From: Bacillota bacterium
GTDB lineage: Bacteria > Bacillota > Clostridia > Lachnospirales > Lachnospiraceae
DNA length: 12,109 bases
Assembly (NCBI GenBank): GCA_023419655.1
Contig: JAEZXP010000063.1
Location: 1-12,109, forward strand
Direction of reading: 5' to 3'
In this document: piece by piece, positions 1 through 9,565 of the stretch
Numbering within the stretch: position 1 is the stretch's first letter
Layout: the number at the start of each line of letters is the position of its first letter
Position numbers and translations under genes: made by a program
Notes under the pieces: generated by a model
Seen by the model: only the letters and a program-made list of their open reading frames with translations
The model's database searches: none
What the model was told of the DNA's origin: nothing

Positions 1-3000
1 CCGTACTTTGCCTTAATTAATATAATCAGGTCGGCAGCTACACTATTAATTCTCAGATACTCATATGCTTTTAAAGTATCCCTGATAATGCCCTCCTCCT
101 CAATGGAATCCACCGATAGCAGCAGAATCGGATTGTCACCGGATATACCAAACTTCCAGAGAAAGCTCTGTTCCTTCCGATTCCTTATAATATTCTGCTC
201 CGGCCCACGAAAACTGTAGGCAGGATAGAAAATCGGACTGATAAGATTCTGGACGGTATTAAGCTGCGCCCTGCTAATCTCCAGATACTTTAATTCAATC
301 TCACTTTGCAGCCTGTATTTCTCCAATTGGTCATCGATTCGGTAAGGTGCATTCAGCTCTTCTCCAATCTTTACCGCCTCTTCCCTGCTTTCGCATACTC
401 CTGTCAGAAAGACCAGCACAGCCTCTTCTTTAGGTTCCAGATTAAGCGTACACCTCAGGCTCATAATAGGGTCATTGCAAAAGCCTGCCGTATTGGAAAG
501 TGCCCTGCTGTACATAACAGCATCCGGATATTCCATTGTATTATTCCTGCCTATGAATTTCATCCTGTCATTTTCATATTCTATCGGGTACAAAAGCTTT
601 GCGTCTGTTCTCACCAGATGCATCACATAAGGTTTTTCGATGTTTTTATTACTTCTTCGTTTGGACAGGAAGATACCTTGCTCCTCAAGATATTCGCTTT
701 CAATGAATAATTTGTTAAATGCAGGATGGCTTAGCTCCGCCATGTGGCTGTCACTTACCACCTCCAGATAGCTGGTAATCTCAAGCTTTTTCGTTTGTCT
801 GCCCAGGTTTTTAATTAAGAGCTTCCTTATCTCCATTGTGTGTTCCGGCGATAGGCTAACGGTAGTAAGGGTTACGATATCTCCGTCTCTTCTCTTAAAT
901 TCTATTCTATCATGTGAAAATACCACGTTATACTCATCCGGCTCCAATCTGGTCGGATGGTAGGTGCTGCTCCATACTCTGTTATGGTCGGCATCCTTGA
1001 TATAAATATAATTCCCGGTGTTGGCATAGGGGTCCGGTCTCCAACGATACAGCATTCTGTCTCTGTAGCTGCTAAAGCCATCCCCATCCGAAGTAATCAT
1101 CAGAGAATATTTCTTACCCGACAAATATCCGGCTACCGGAAGCTTTGGTGCGGTCTGGCCTACGTACCGGTTATCATATTCCGTCTCCCTAAATTTCAGA
1201 TGGCTGAAATTAATCGTATATCCCCTCCTGGCTATTGATACCAGATAGGTTTGTCTCTTTTCCTCCAGCAGGACTTCCGCCGCTTTTATCATAGGTTCTG
1301 CATGGAATCTTTTTTGCATAATATTATGATTCAGATAATTATTGATTGCAACCAGATTCATACCCTGATGATGAGCCATAAAGGATTTAACAATCCGGTA
1401 AGGTGTCATCTCCCTGGCATCCGGTCCGTCAAAATCCACTGACTCATAATATCCATACTCACCGTATACTCCCATCGCCTTCAAGCGCTTCAGATTGTTT
1501 ATGGAAGCTTCGCAGACGTATTCCAGTGCAAGCATGGAAGCATAGGGCGCTACAACCAGCGAGGTTCTTCTTACCGGCTGCAGCCTCAGCTTGGGAACCC
1601 CAAAAGCCTTGTATTGATAATTCGAATACAAATCAAATCGGAAATACTGTGATTCTGAAATTCCCCAGGGTATTTTCATCTGCCGCGCAAATTCTATATG
1701 CTGCCGGATTGCCGCCCGGGCCGATTCAGAAAAAACAGAATCCTTATACTCCCTCATTACCAGATTCGGCATCAAATATTCGAACATGGTACCGCTCCAG
1801 GAAACAAAGCATGGAACTCCCTTAATCATCGTAAGCGGCCGCCCCAGCTTATACCAATGCTTTATGGGAACTTCACCCCTGGCCACCGATATAAAGCTGG
1901 TCAGGGATGATTCAGAAGCAATCAAATCGTAACAACCGGCGTCAAGCGTCTGCGAATCCACATGGTAACCAATATGAAACAGCATTCGCTTTTCATTATA
2001 TAAGAAACTAAAATCTGCATTGTCCAGAATGCGGTCTATCTTCTGAATAAGCTCTCTTATTTTATTGATGGCTGCTCCGGCCTTTTTATTTCCTTGTTCC
2101 TCCAGCTGTCTTAGCGTGGGACAGCTGACGAAGCTGCTGTCCTTTAGCCCAAATGCTGCTGCCTCCTCAGAGAAGCTGTCTATCACAGACGTAATTCTTT
2201 TAAGCCATCTAATCTTTTCGCGATTCAGGCAATCTCTGCCGTCTGATTTCTCACATATATTTCGGATATCCCCGATAAACTCACCGATATCCTTATATTC
2301 CGTCTTCAGTTTCCTGTCAAAACCGCCCAGTAATAAGAAATCCTGCAGTACCTTAACACTGCTGTGATAAAAAACCGGTTGGTCTATCTGCTGTGCCAGC
2401 CCGTTTTTTAAAGCAATCAGATGCCCCAGAAAATTGCCGCTGTCAACGGTTGAGATATAAGCCGGAGGTAATATCTGTAATGTATTTATATCATACCAGT
2501 TATACAGGTGTCCGTTATATTTCGGAAGATTCATGACGGTGCTTAACAAATTATCTGTCGAATGAATGACAGCTCCCAAGGTCTCCATCCCCAAATCCCT
2601 TGCAGATAAGATGGAGAGAAGCTGCAGGCCTATATTGGTTGGCGAAGTCTTCTCACTCACTCGCTTTCTGTATGATTGCTGAAAGTTATCAGGACATAAC
2701 CCGTTATACTCCTTTGTTGAAAATTCCTTGAAGAACAGCCAGGTTCTAAGAGCCGTCTCATTTAGCAATTCAAGACTCTCCGGAAGTTCTTCCTCGCAGT
2801 TATCCTCCTTTGGAATACTGATATAATACGCTGTTAAAGAGGCCGTCATCCATAGCAGGGACAGCGAACCATATAGTGTGAATTCTAAAGCGGTAATCTC
2901 TTTTCTTACTATCAGCACGATAAGCAGAGCTGCCGGTATCAGGGTACTCCACATGGATAGGAAGTACCCTTTTTTTGTATTAATAATGGAGGCATCCACG

Positions 3001-5852
3001 CTTTCCGCAGTATTCCAACACAGCAGATTTCTCTTGCTGACAATCAGCCGAAACAGCGTTCTTATCGCCGCATCCATTGCGATATACGCTCTGTAAGGTG
3101 TTAATATCAATTCCAGAAAAGTCCGTTCCAGCATAAGCGCCAAATCTTTGAAGAAGCTCCTATATACAAACGCAAGCTTTGGTCTGAGCAGCTTTTGATT
3201 GAGAACGGAGATTATCATAACGGCAGCATTGAACATATCGCTGAAAAACACCAATGGAATCCAAAGCAGGGGCAGCTTATACATCCAGGCAGCACTAAGC
3301 AGAATCAGGATTGTTTTGCTGAAAGGAACCATGCTTCTTCGCAGGTTATCCGCTATCTTCCATTTTGATAAGGCACAGACCTTTCTGTGGTCGGCTGTTT
3401 TTCGTAAGAATAACCAGGGTAAAAGCTGCCAGTCTCCCCGAATCCACCGATGCTCCCTCTTGGCATATGACAAAACACTGCCCGGAAATGTGTCCATAAT
3501 TTTTACGGAGCTGGAAAATGCTGTACGGGCATAGCAGCTCTCCAATAGGTCATGGCTTAATACACTGTTTTCCGGTATCGCATCATGCAACAGGGTACGA
3601 AAAGCCTGAACATGATAAATTCCCTTTCCAACATAGGTGCCCTGGTTGAATATATCCTGATAAATATCGGATATCACCGTGGAATAATGGTCCAGACCTG
3701 ATTGTCCGCCAAAAATCATGGAAAACAGGCTGCCCTTCTTATCAATAATGTGGTTTCTTACAGTGGGCTGGATGATAACATATCCTTCCTTAACCCGCCT
3801 TTTCTGCATATCCAGGACAGGCTGATTTAAAGGATGGTCAATCAAGCCAACCAGCCTTGCTGCATTATCCCATATTAGGTTCGAATCAGCATCCAGCGTA
3901 ATAACATATTTCACGGAATTCAAAAGCTCACTGCTGCAATGCAGCAGCGAAAAGCTGGTTTCCTCACTTTTCACCCCGCATAGAAGGCTGTTAAATTCCT
4001 CCAGCTTCCCCCTTTTTCTCTCCCAGCACATAAAGCAATTCTCTGACTCATTCCATTTGCGTTTACGGATAAACAAAGAGAAGCGCCGGCAGGCAGAGGG
4101 ATGCTCACTATTTAGCTCCTCCAGGCGGTTAATAAGCGCCTCCGTGATGATACTATCCTCCGGAATCGACTGTTCCAATGCATCCCCATAATCAACCAGC
4201 AGCGCATAATAAAGATTCTGCTGACGGTTTGCCAGATATAACTTCTGTAATCGTTCCAGATAATCCAGCCCCTGCTCCCTGGAAGATAGAATAACCGGCA
4301 TCACAACAAATGTCCTTGCATGGTCCGGGATGGATTTCACATAGTCCATGGCAGGAAGTTCCCTTACCAGAATACGCCGTGTGAACAGAAAATTTGATAT
4401 TTCCGTGGCAATACCAATCAGTAAAGGCAGTGCAGCAAATAGCAACAGGATAGATTGATACCTGTTAAGCATCGTGTTCCTGTGTATCAGAATTGTAAAG
4501 CCTGATATCATGCCACAGAGTATCAGAAAGGACACCAGAAAGTAAAGGAAGCCCTTTACGTTCTTCTTCTCTGTCAGTTTTTCCGGGAGAGCCTTCCCCT
4601 TAATACGGCATTTTAAAAGAGGATATCCCTTGCCAAGCAGATAGCTTCCCACATGGCGGGAGTGGCTTAAGTCCTCTCTGCCTTCCCTGGATAGCTCAAG
4701 ACAAGCCTCGGCAACCTCCTCTTCCTCCATATCATAGCGATGCGCCAGCCTCACGACTATTCCCCGGTACATTCCCTTACTTTTAGAATCCATGGAAGCA
4801 TAATAGCCCTCCGGGTCCTTTGACAGAATATTCTCAAGGATTGATACTTCTTCAAACAGCGCCTCGCTGTCCATCTCATTCATTTCCCTCAGGCTGATAA
4901 TCAAGGTCCTGATTGCAGCCTCCTGATTGGCTGCAATCCTTCCCTCCTCTTTAAACAGCTCGCTAAGCGTCATTTGAGTTCCTTGCGAGGAACAGTGATA
5001 TTCCAGATACTTGTTAATCAGGTCATGGTGTATTGACATGTTCTTGAGAATATATAACACATGGGCATGAAAGGATAATGCCTCTTTACAATCCAAGCCT
5101 TGCTTCATAAGAAGCCTGAAAATATCCGCATAGCCCTCATCTGTACCTATCTTTTCTTTAACAAAGATATCTGCCTTCGCTTTAAGCTTAATAATCCGGA
5201 TTATTTCCTCCGACACCTCAATAATACTCTCCAAAAGACAAAAGCCGATAAGCTCCGGAAGTACCCACAGCTCTTTATCACTTAGCTTACAATTTGTCTG
5301 ATACGCATTTACCATGGCAGATATATTTTCTCTGTTCAGATGACCTTGTGACTGTGATACCATACTTTTTGCCAATACATAAATTCTGGGAAAACCCTTG
5401 CATTCCCCATCTTTTAATATCGGTAATCTTTCATAACCGATACCTGAGGAACGTATCCTCTTGATTTCCCTATACATAATCTGAAAGTTATCAAACAGCC
5501 ATTTGGCGGCTGGAATCAGTGATATAATATCAGCGGATACGGATGATATATTCCTTCTGATTCTGTTCAATTTTTTATATGCAATCTGATTATAATCATC
5601 CAGTACAAAATTAAATCCTGACCGCTTTACCTTCACATGCTTTAAGGCAAGCTCCATCATCTTCTTTTCTAATTCCTTCGGTCCGCAGGTATCCTCATCT
5701 TTTGTCTGCAGATGTATTTTTCTTCTGAAATAAAAAAAGCGATAATAGAAATACCATAAAATAGCACATACCAGTAACACGGATATAATCAGGACTGATA
5801 TACCAAACGGTCCCTTTGTAAAAAACCGAATTCCTTCCTTTGTTGTCAGCAA
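1..5852 (-). CDS. Cyclic beta-1,2-glucan synthase family protein (GT84-GH189-GH94), 3' end outside window
   Basis: The minus strand is open for 1,950 codons and leaves the window at position 1. Family members (NdvB/ChvB/Cgs) polymerise UDP-glucose into beta-1,2-glucan, cyclise it, and trim chain length by phosphorolysis at the inner membrane. Visible order: one N-terminal membrane segment (about residues 16-45); a long helical region; two membrane segments (about 425-475); a GT84 domain with D654-A-D656, D768 in SHDLLE, and an R/QxxRW motif, R799-E-H-R802-W803, followed by IRGDWQ; hydrophobic segments near 833-880 and 960-1010; a glucoamylase-like GH189-type cyclisation domain with SWSGTMFEY (1351-1359), PWGISES (1395-1401) and HHQGM (1494-1498); then the N-terminal beta-sandwich of GH94 with LWKFGISGD (about 1898-1906). 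The GH94 catalytic barrel lies beyond the edge; full-length relatives have roughly 2,800 residues. The start is TTG at 5852-5850. All visible catalytic signatures are intact, so family assignment is firm. That the product is a cyclic beta-1,2-glucan is inference. Confidence 0.93.
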   Translation of the reverse strand, partial: MLTTKEGIRFFTKGPFGISVLIISVLLVCAILWYFYYRFFYFRRKIHLQTKDEDTCGPKELEKKMMELALKHVKVKRSGFNFVLDDYNQIAYKKLNRIRRNISSVSADIISLIPAAKWLFDNFQIMYREIKRIRSSGIGYERLPILKDGECKGFPRIYVLAKSMVSQSQGHLNRENISAMVNAYQTNCKLSDKELWVLPELIGFCLLESIIEVSEEIIRIIKLKAKADIFVKEKIGTDEGYADIFRLLMKQGLDCKEALSFHAHVLYILKNMSIHHDLINKYLEYHCSSQGTQMTLSELFKEEGRIAANQEAAIRTLIISLREMNEMDSEALFEEVSILENILSKDPEGYYASMDSKSKGMYRGIVVRLAHRYDMEEEEVAEACLELSREGREDLSHSRHVGSYLLGKGYPLLKCRIKGKALPEKLTEKKNVKGFLYFLVSFLILCGMISGFTILIHRNTMLNRYQSILLLFAALPLLIGIATEISNFLFTRRILVRELPAMDYVKSIPDHARTFVVMPVILSSREQGLDYLERLQKLYLANRQQNLYYALLVDYGDALEQSIPEDSIITEALINRLEELNSEHPSACRRFSLFIRKRKWNESENCFMCWERKRGKLEEFNSLLCGVKSEETSFSLLHCSSELLNSVKYVITLDADSNLIWDNAARLVGLIDHPLNQPVLDMQKRRVKEGYVIIQPTVRNHIIDKKGSLFSMIFGGQSGLDHYSTVISDIYQDIFNQGTYVGKGIYHVQAFRTLLHDAIPENSVLSHDLLESCYARTAFSSSVKIMDTFPGSVLSYAKREHRWIRGDWQLLPWLFLRKTADHRKVCALSKWKIADNLRRSMVPFSKTILILLSAAWMYKLPLLWIPLVFFSDMFNAAVMIISVLNQKLLRPKLAFVYRSFFKDLALMLERTFLELILTPYRAYIAMDAAIRTLFRLIVSKRNLLCWNTAESVDASIINTKKGYFLSMWSTLIPAALLIVLIVRKEITALEFTLYGSLSLLWMTASLTAYYISIPKEDNCEEELPESLELLNETALRTWLFFKEFSTKEYNGLCPDNFQQSYRKRVSEKTSPTNIGLQLLSILSARDLGMETLGAVIHSTDNLLSTVMNLPKYNGHLYNWYDINTLQILPPAYISTVDSGNFLGHLIALKNGLAQQIDQPVFYHSSVKVLQDFLLLGGFDRKLKTEYKDIGEFIGDIRNICEKSDGRDCLNREKIRWLKRITSVIDSFSEEAAAFGLKDSSFVSCPTLRQLEEQGNKKAGAAINKIRELIQKIDRILDNADFSFLYNEKRMLFHIGYHVDSQTLDAGCYDLIASESSLTSFISVARGEVPIKHWYKLGRPLTMIKGVPCFVSWSGTMFEYLMPNLVMREYKDSVFSESARAAIRQHIEFARQMKIPWGISESQYFRFDLYSNYQYKAFGVPKLRLQPVRRTSLVVAPYASMLALEYVCEASINNLKRLKAMGVYGEYGYYESVDFDGPDAREMTPYRIVKSFMAHHQGMNLVAINNYLNHNIMQKRFHAEPMIKAAEVLLEEKRQTYLVSIARRGYTINFSHLKFRETEYDNRYVGQTAPKLPVAGYLSGKKYSLMITSDGDGFSSYRDRMLYRWRPDPYANTGNYIYIKDADHNRVWSSTYHPTRLEPDEYNVVFSHDRIEFKRRDGDIVTLTTVSLSPEHTMEIRKLLIKNLGRQTKKLEITSYLEVVSDSHMAELSHPAFNKLFIESEYLEEQGIFLSKRRSNKNIEKPYVMHLVRTDAKLLYPIEYENDRMKFIGRNNTMEYPDAVMYSRALSNTAGFCNDPIMSLRCTLNLEPKEEAVLVFLTGVCESREEAVKIGEELNAPYRIDDQLEKYRLQSEIELKYLEISRAQLNTVQNLISPIFYPAYSFRGPEQNIIRNRKEQSFLWKFGISGDNPILLLSVDSIEEEGIIRDTLKAYEYLRINSVAADLIILIKAKY

Positions 5853-5860
5853 TTTTTCTG

Positions 5861-5868
5861 CTCCTCCT
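5861..5868 (-). promoter_or_regulatory. Strong ribosome binding site fixing a TTG start
   Basis: Read on the minus strand this is AGGAGGAG, a near-perfect Shine-Dalgarno, 8 nt upstream of TTG at 5852-5850. No in-frame ATG or GTG lies between this site and the upstream in-frame stop. The residues that follow TTG lead straight into a hydrophobic membrane anchor, which supports TTG as the real start of the glucan synthase. Confidence 0.8.
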
Positions 5869-5935
5869 AAGATGAATCTAGTTCTTATTATTCCACTTTT
5901 AATAGCAATTACTTATTATCTTCATAAATTTGAAA

Positions 5936-5941
5936 ATTATA
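5936..5941 (-). promoter_or_regulatory. Possible -10 element for the glucan synthase gene
   Basis: The minus strand reads TATAAT here, a perfect -10 hexamer, about 84 nt upstream of the TTG start and just downstream of the pheST terminator. I see no good -35 hexamer at 16-18 nt, because that position falls in the terminator hairpin and T-run. The call is weak. The gene may instead depend on read-through or on an alternative sigma factor. Confidence 0.3.
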
Positions 5942-5955
5942 AAAAAGACTATCAT

Positions 5956-5995
5956 AAAATAGCATCCGGTACACAGATGTACCGGATGCTATTTT
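5956..5995 (-). terminator. Intrinsic terminator of the pheST operon (perfect 18-bp stem)
   Basis: The left arm (5956-5973) AAAATAGCATCCGGTACA and the right arm (5978-5995) are exact reverse complements around the 4-nt loop CAGA. On the minus strand the stem ends in TTTT, followed by ATGATAG and a run of six T. It lies 35 nt beyond the pheT stop, in the right place to end pheST transcription. The A/T ends on both sides would let it work in either direction, but only minus-strand genes flank it. Confidence 0.9.
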
Positions 5996-6030
5996 GCGAC
6001 AGCCTTTCATTCGAATACAGCAAAAGCTTA

Positions 6031-8412
6031 TTATCTTAATCCAATTCCATAATTATTAAGGACTGCCAGCAGTCCATCCATCATATTCTGAATCTCATAA
6101 CCCTCTAAGGTACGTTCCATGGATACGAATTCAAAGCGGACAGTTACGCTCTTCTTGCCCGGAAGCAGCTTTTCATCCTCAAAAATATCCACCAGATAAT
6201 ATTTATCAAGGTACTCACAGGAATATTCCTTAATATATCCTGAAAGTTCTTCATAGCGCATAGCCTTATCGGTAAGAAGACTTAAATCCATGGTAACACC
6301 GGGGTATTTTGACACTTCCTTATATTGCAGGGGAACTGCCTCCACCTTCTCCATCTCATCGATATCTATCTCGGCAAAGGCAACATTTAACTTCTTATCA
6401 ATATTGTTCTTTATCTTAGGATTCAGTACGGAGAAATATCCTATCTTCTGGTCTTTTAAGCAAATGCCTGCTGAATTTACAGGGTGCACATAATCGTATC
6501 TGTTAATTGTATTGTCCTCCGTGAATACGGGCATTCTGTTCTTTATACTTAAAAGAACCTGCTCGACGGCCTCCTTAAGCTTAAAGAATACCTCTTTTTC
6601 ATCCAGTATCTTGCTGGCAATTACAATACCAAGGCGCTTTTTCTCATTGCACAGGCCCTCCGTATTCAGTCCGTCCGCAACACGGCCTATCTCATACATT
6701 CCCATCTCCGGATTGGTATCGGCATTCTTATATACAAAACCAAGCAGACTTGGAATAATTGTAGAGCGAATCGTATCATTTTCTGCCGTTACCGAGTTAA
6801 CGATTCGGATATTCGGCTCCGTATGGATTCCCAATTCCTTATTCATCTTGCTCTCATACCAGATATAGCTGTGAACCTCATGCATATCATACTTATCCGA
6901 CAGCATAAGCTTTATCTTGTATTCATTGTCTCTTTCAACACTGTGGCGAATAGGTGACAGCAGGCTCTTCGTCGAATATATCTCAAAATTATCATATCCG
7001 TAGATACGGGTAATCTCCTCTACGATATCCGCCTTTATCGTCACATCCTTGGTAGCACGCCATGAAGGTACAACCACACTAAAGCTGTCCTTACTCCTGC
7101 TGACATCAAAGCCCAGCGCCGATAAAGTCTCTTCCATCATCCCGGCAGATATATCGATTCCTGTATATTTGTCTACATATGCCTTATCAAAGTCAATCGT
7201 AATCTTATCATAATGCTTCACATAAGCATCGGTAAGGCTTGAGGTAACCTTAACCCCTGTGTCGATGTCCATGAGCAGCTTCATAAAACGTTCGATGGCC
7301 AGTGTCGTCATCTCTGGGTCAAGGGTCTTCTCATATCTGGAGCTGGCATCGGTTCTAAGTCCAAGCCTTGTTGCTGATTTGCGGACACTGGTGCCGTCAA
7401 AGTTAGCGGACTCAAGCAGCACTGTGGTTGTATCATCCGCGATAGATGACAGCTCACCGCCCATAATACCGGCTATACCTATCGGCTCTTTCGTATTGCA
7501 AATCATCAGGGTATCCGTATCCACCTTTCTTGCCGCTCCGTCCAGGGTTAAAAAGTCAATCGGCTGTGCAAATGTCTTAACACGGATGTCCGACACTTTT
7601 CGATTATCATAAGCATGCATCGGCTGCCCTATCTCCATCATCAGATAGTTGGTAAGGTCGGCAAGAAGATTGATTGGGCGCATACCGCAGTAGGTCAGGC
7701 GAATTCTCATATTAATGGGAGATTTCTTCTTTGTGATATTCTCCATCGTAATGCAGCTGAAACGGTATACCCTATCCATATCCTCCTCCTTAAGGTCAAT
7801 CGGTGCCAGGCTCTTATATGCCGCCGTATCCACCACCTCCAAAGGCTTTAAAGGCCGCTTGTTAAGAGCGGCAATCTCCCTGGCAATACCGTAATGTCCC
7901 CATAAATCCGGACGGTTTGTAAGGGATTTATTATCAACCTCAAATACGATATCCTCAAGCGCCATAAATTCCTTAATATCGGTACCCAAAGGATAATCCT
8001 CTTCTAAAATCATAAGGCCGGAATGGTCATCACTAATTCCCAGCTCCTTCTCCGAGCAGCACATGCCACGGCTTACAACACCGGCTATGGGAACCTCTTT
8101 GATTTCCAAATCACCGACCCTGCCGCCAAGCTTTGCAAACGGCACCACCGCACCTGCGAATACATTGGGGGCTCCGCAGACCACCTCCACAACCTCCGTA
8201 CCTATGTCAACCTTCACCAGATGCAGCTTCGCAGAATTAGGATGGTCGTTTATCTCGATAATCTTTCCTACAACAACATCCCTGATATTTCTGCCCATCT
8301 CATATATATCTTCTACCTCAGCGGTGGATAAGGTGAAACGGTTAATAAGCTCCTTTATATCCACTCCGCTCAGGTCTGTAAATTCTGAAATCCAATTCAT
8401 TGATATTAACAT
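6031..8412 (-). CDS. pheT: Phenylalanyl-tRNA synthetase beta subunit
   Basis: The 793-residue product has the normal length for bacterial PheT. It pairs with PheS in the cytoplasmic alpha2-beta2 enzyme that charges tRNA-Phe; the beta subunit binds tRNA and edits misacylated Tyr-tRNA. Visible parts: an N-terminal MNWISEF segment; an EMAP/OB-type tRNA-binding domain (about 40-150, with HPNSAKLHL, VCGAPNV and a SRGMCCSEKELG stretch); the B3/B4 editing region beginning near SLTNRPDLWGHYGIARE; a B5 domain (about 400-470); a catalytic-like core; and a C-terminal ferredoxin-fold anticodon-binding domain (about 700-793, with SKYPGVTMDLSLL and RFEFVSMERTLEG). The ATG at 8412 has GGAGGG (8418-8423) 5 nt upstream. 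An internal ATG four codons later lacks its own site. The gene follows pheS with a 32-nt gap and is co-transcribed under the T-box. No damage is visible. Confidence 0.97.
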   Translation of the reverse strand: MLISMNWISEFTDLSGVDIKELINRFTLSTAEVEDIYEMGRNIRDVVVGKIIEINDHPNSAKLHLVKVDIGTEVVEVVCGAPNVFAGAVVPFAKLGGRVGDLEIKEVPIAGVVSRGMCCSEKELGISDDHSGLMILEEDYPLGTDIKEFMALEDIVFEVDNKSLTNRPDLWGHYGIAREIAALNKRPLKPLEVVDTAAYKSLAPIDLKEEDMDRVYRFSCITMENITKKKSPINMRIRLTYCGMRPINLLADLTNYLMMEIGQPMHAYDNRKVSDIRVKTFAQPIDFLTLDGAARKVDTDTLMICNTKEPIGIAGIMGGELSSIADDTTTVLLESANFDGTSVRKSATRLGLRTDASSRYEKTLDPEMTTLAIERFMKLLMDIDTGVKVTSSLTDAYVKHYDKITIDFDKAYVDKYTGIDISAGMMEETLSALGFDVSRSKDSFSVVVPSWRATKDVTIKADIVEEITRIYGYDNFEIYSTKSLLSPIRHSVERDNEYKIKLMLSDKYDMHEVHSYIWYESKMNKELGIHTEPNIRIVNSVTAENDTIRSTIIPSLLGFVYKNADTNPEMGMYEIGRVADGLNTEGLCNEKKRLGIVIASKILDEKEVFFKLKEAVEQVLLSIKNRMPVFTEDNTINRYDYVHPVNSAGICLKDQKIGYFSVLNPKIKNNIDKKLNVAFAEIDIDEMEKVEAVPLQYKEVSKYPGVTMDLSLLTDKAMRYEELSGYIKEYSCEYLDKYYLVDIFEDEKLLPGKKSVTVRFEFVSMERTLEGYEIQNMMDGLLAVLNNYGIGLR

Positions 8413-8444
8413 CTTAACCCTCCATTCTTATTCGAAATTACGCT

Positions 8445-9485
8445 CTATCTGGTAAACTGCTTCAATTGCTTTAGATTACCGCTGTTGAAGAGACGAATGT
8501 CTTTTATATTGTATTTCATCATGGCAAGCCTTGTCAGTCCAAGACCAAATGCAAAGCCTGTGTATTTCTCCGGGTCGATTCCGCCCATACGAAGTACGTT
8601 GGGATGAATCATTCCGCAGGGCAGAAGCTCAAGCCATCCGGATTGCTTACAGGTCGGACATCCGGTTCCGCCGCAGATAGCACAGTTGATATCCAGCTCA
8701 AAACCTGGTTCCACGAAGGGGAAGAAGCCCGGTCTCAGCCGTACCTTTACATCCCTTTCAAATACCTCGGATAATAATACCTTCATAAAATAAATCAGGT
8801 TTGATATGGAGATATCATCCCCTATCATCATTCCCTCTAACTGGAAGAAGGTATTCTCATGACTGGCATCCATATTCTCATTTCGAAAGCATCTGCCCGG
8901 GAATAAAACCTTTAAGGGCTCTCCGGCCTTCGGTGCGCCGTACTTTCTCATAATGGTGTTCTGCGCTGCGGAGGTATGGGTCTTTAATATCTGACCGTTT
9001 TCCAGATAGTAGGTATCCTGCATATCCCTTGCCGGATGATTCTTCGGAATATTTACTGCCTCAAAGTTATTGTATTCTGTCTGTATCTCAAGCCCATCCT
9101 CAATGATAAAGCCCATGGTCTTAAATATATCTTCAATCTGTTTCTGGACAATTGTTATGGGATGAAGGGTTCCCGCTTCCCTGCTGCCGGGTATGGTATA
9201 ATCATAACGCTCGGCCCTCTCAAGCTCTCGCAGATACTCCTTCTCTTCCAGGGTCTTTTGATATTCGGCGATGGCCTGCTCTATCTCCTGCTTTAGGCTA
9301 TTCACCTGCATTCCTGCCGTCTTTTTCTCATCAGGCGTTAAATCACGCAGATTTTTTAATTCCTCTGTTACCAGTCCTTTCTTGCCAAGGAAGGATACTC
9401 TGAGCTTTTCAAGCTCTCCTTTTGAATCAACGGCATTCAGTTCATCATGAAACTGCTGCTTAATCTTATTCAGATTTTCTAACAT
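8445..9485 (-). CDS. pheS: Phenylalanyl-tRNA synthetase alpha subunit
   Basis: The 346-residue class II aminoacyl-tRNA synthetase subunit activates phenylalanine with ATP and transfers it to tRNA-Phe as part of the PheS2-PheT2 enzyme. Seen: an N-terminal coiled-coil arm (about 1-95, rich in E and K); the start of the catalytic domain with HPARDMQDTYY (150-160) and LKTHTSAAQ (167-175); motif 2 as GRCFRNE (197-203) with FFQLEG (213-218); and motif 3 GFAFGLGLTRLAMM (310 on). A CxxC-x4-CxxC insertion (C268, C271, C276, C279) precedes SGWLELLPCGMIHPNVL. This zinc-knuckle-like insertion occurs in a subset of bacterial PheS and is absent from the E. coli protein, as far as I recall. The ATG at 9485 has GAGGAGGAA upstream with 7 nt between GGAGG and the start. 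It is the first gene of the operon and sits directly behind the T-box terminator. Confidence 0.97.
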   Translation of the reverse strand: MLENLNKIKQQFHDELNAVDSKGELEKLRVSFLGKKGLVTEELKNLRDLTPDEKKTAGMQVNSLKQEIEQAIAEYQKTLEEKEYLRELERAERYDYTIPGSREAGTLHPITIVQKQIEDIFKTMGFIIEDGLEIQTEYNNFEAVNIPKNHPARDMQDTYYLENGQILKTHTSAAQNTIMRKYGAPKAGEPLKVLFPGRCFRNENMDASHENTFFQLEGMMIGDDISISNLIYFMKVLLSEVFERDVKVRLRPGFFPFVEPGFELDINCAICGGTGCPTCKQSGWLELLPCGMIHPNVLRMGGIDPEKYTGFAFGLGLTRLAMMKYNIKDIRLFNSGNLKQLKQFTR

Positions 9486-9534
9486 TGCACTTCCTCCTCA
9501 ATTCATTGTTATTCCTTTTCTTATTTTTCTCAAT

Positions 9535-9565
9535 AAAAAAACTCTCCATCCAAAGGGACGAGAGT
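9535..9565 (-). terminator. T-box regulated terminator before pheS
   Basis: On the minus strand ACTCTC-GTCC-CTTT-GGAT-GGAGAGT forms a hairpin (9541-9565) followed by seven T (9535-9541). The GTCC segment is shared with the competing antiterminator, so the two folds exclude each other. It sits about 50 nt before the pheS start. Confidence 0.9.

Noticed and set aside
306..3534. Several plus-strand frames of 63-140 codons (for example 306-710, 1403-1825, 3199-3534).
   Set aside because: All are antisense to the glucan synthase, whose conserved domains account for the region. The frames are low-complexity and have no family signatures.
6290..9403. Plus-strand frames of 67-130 codons opposite pheT and pheS.
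   Set aside because: They are reverse-strand shadows of highly conserved synthetase genes.
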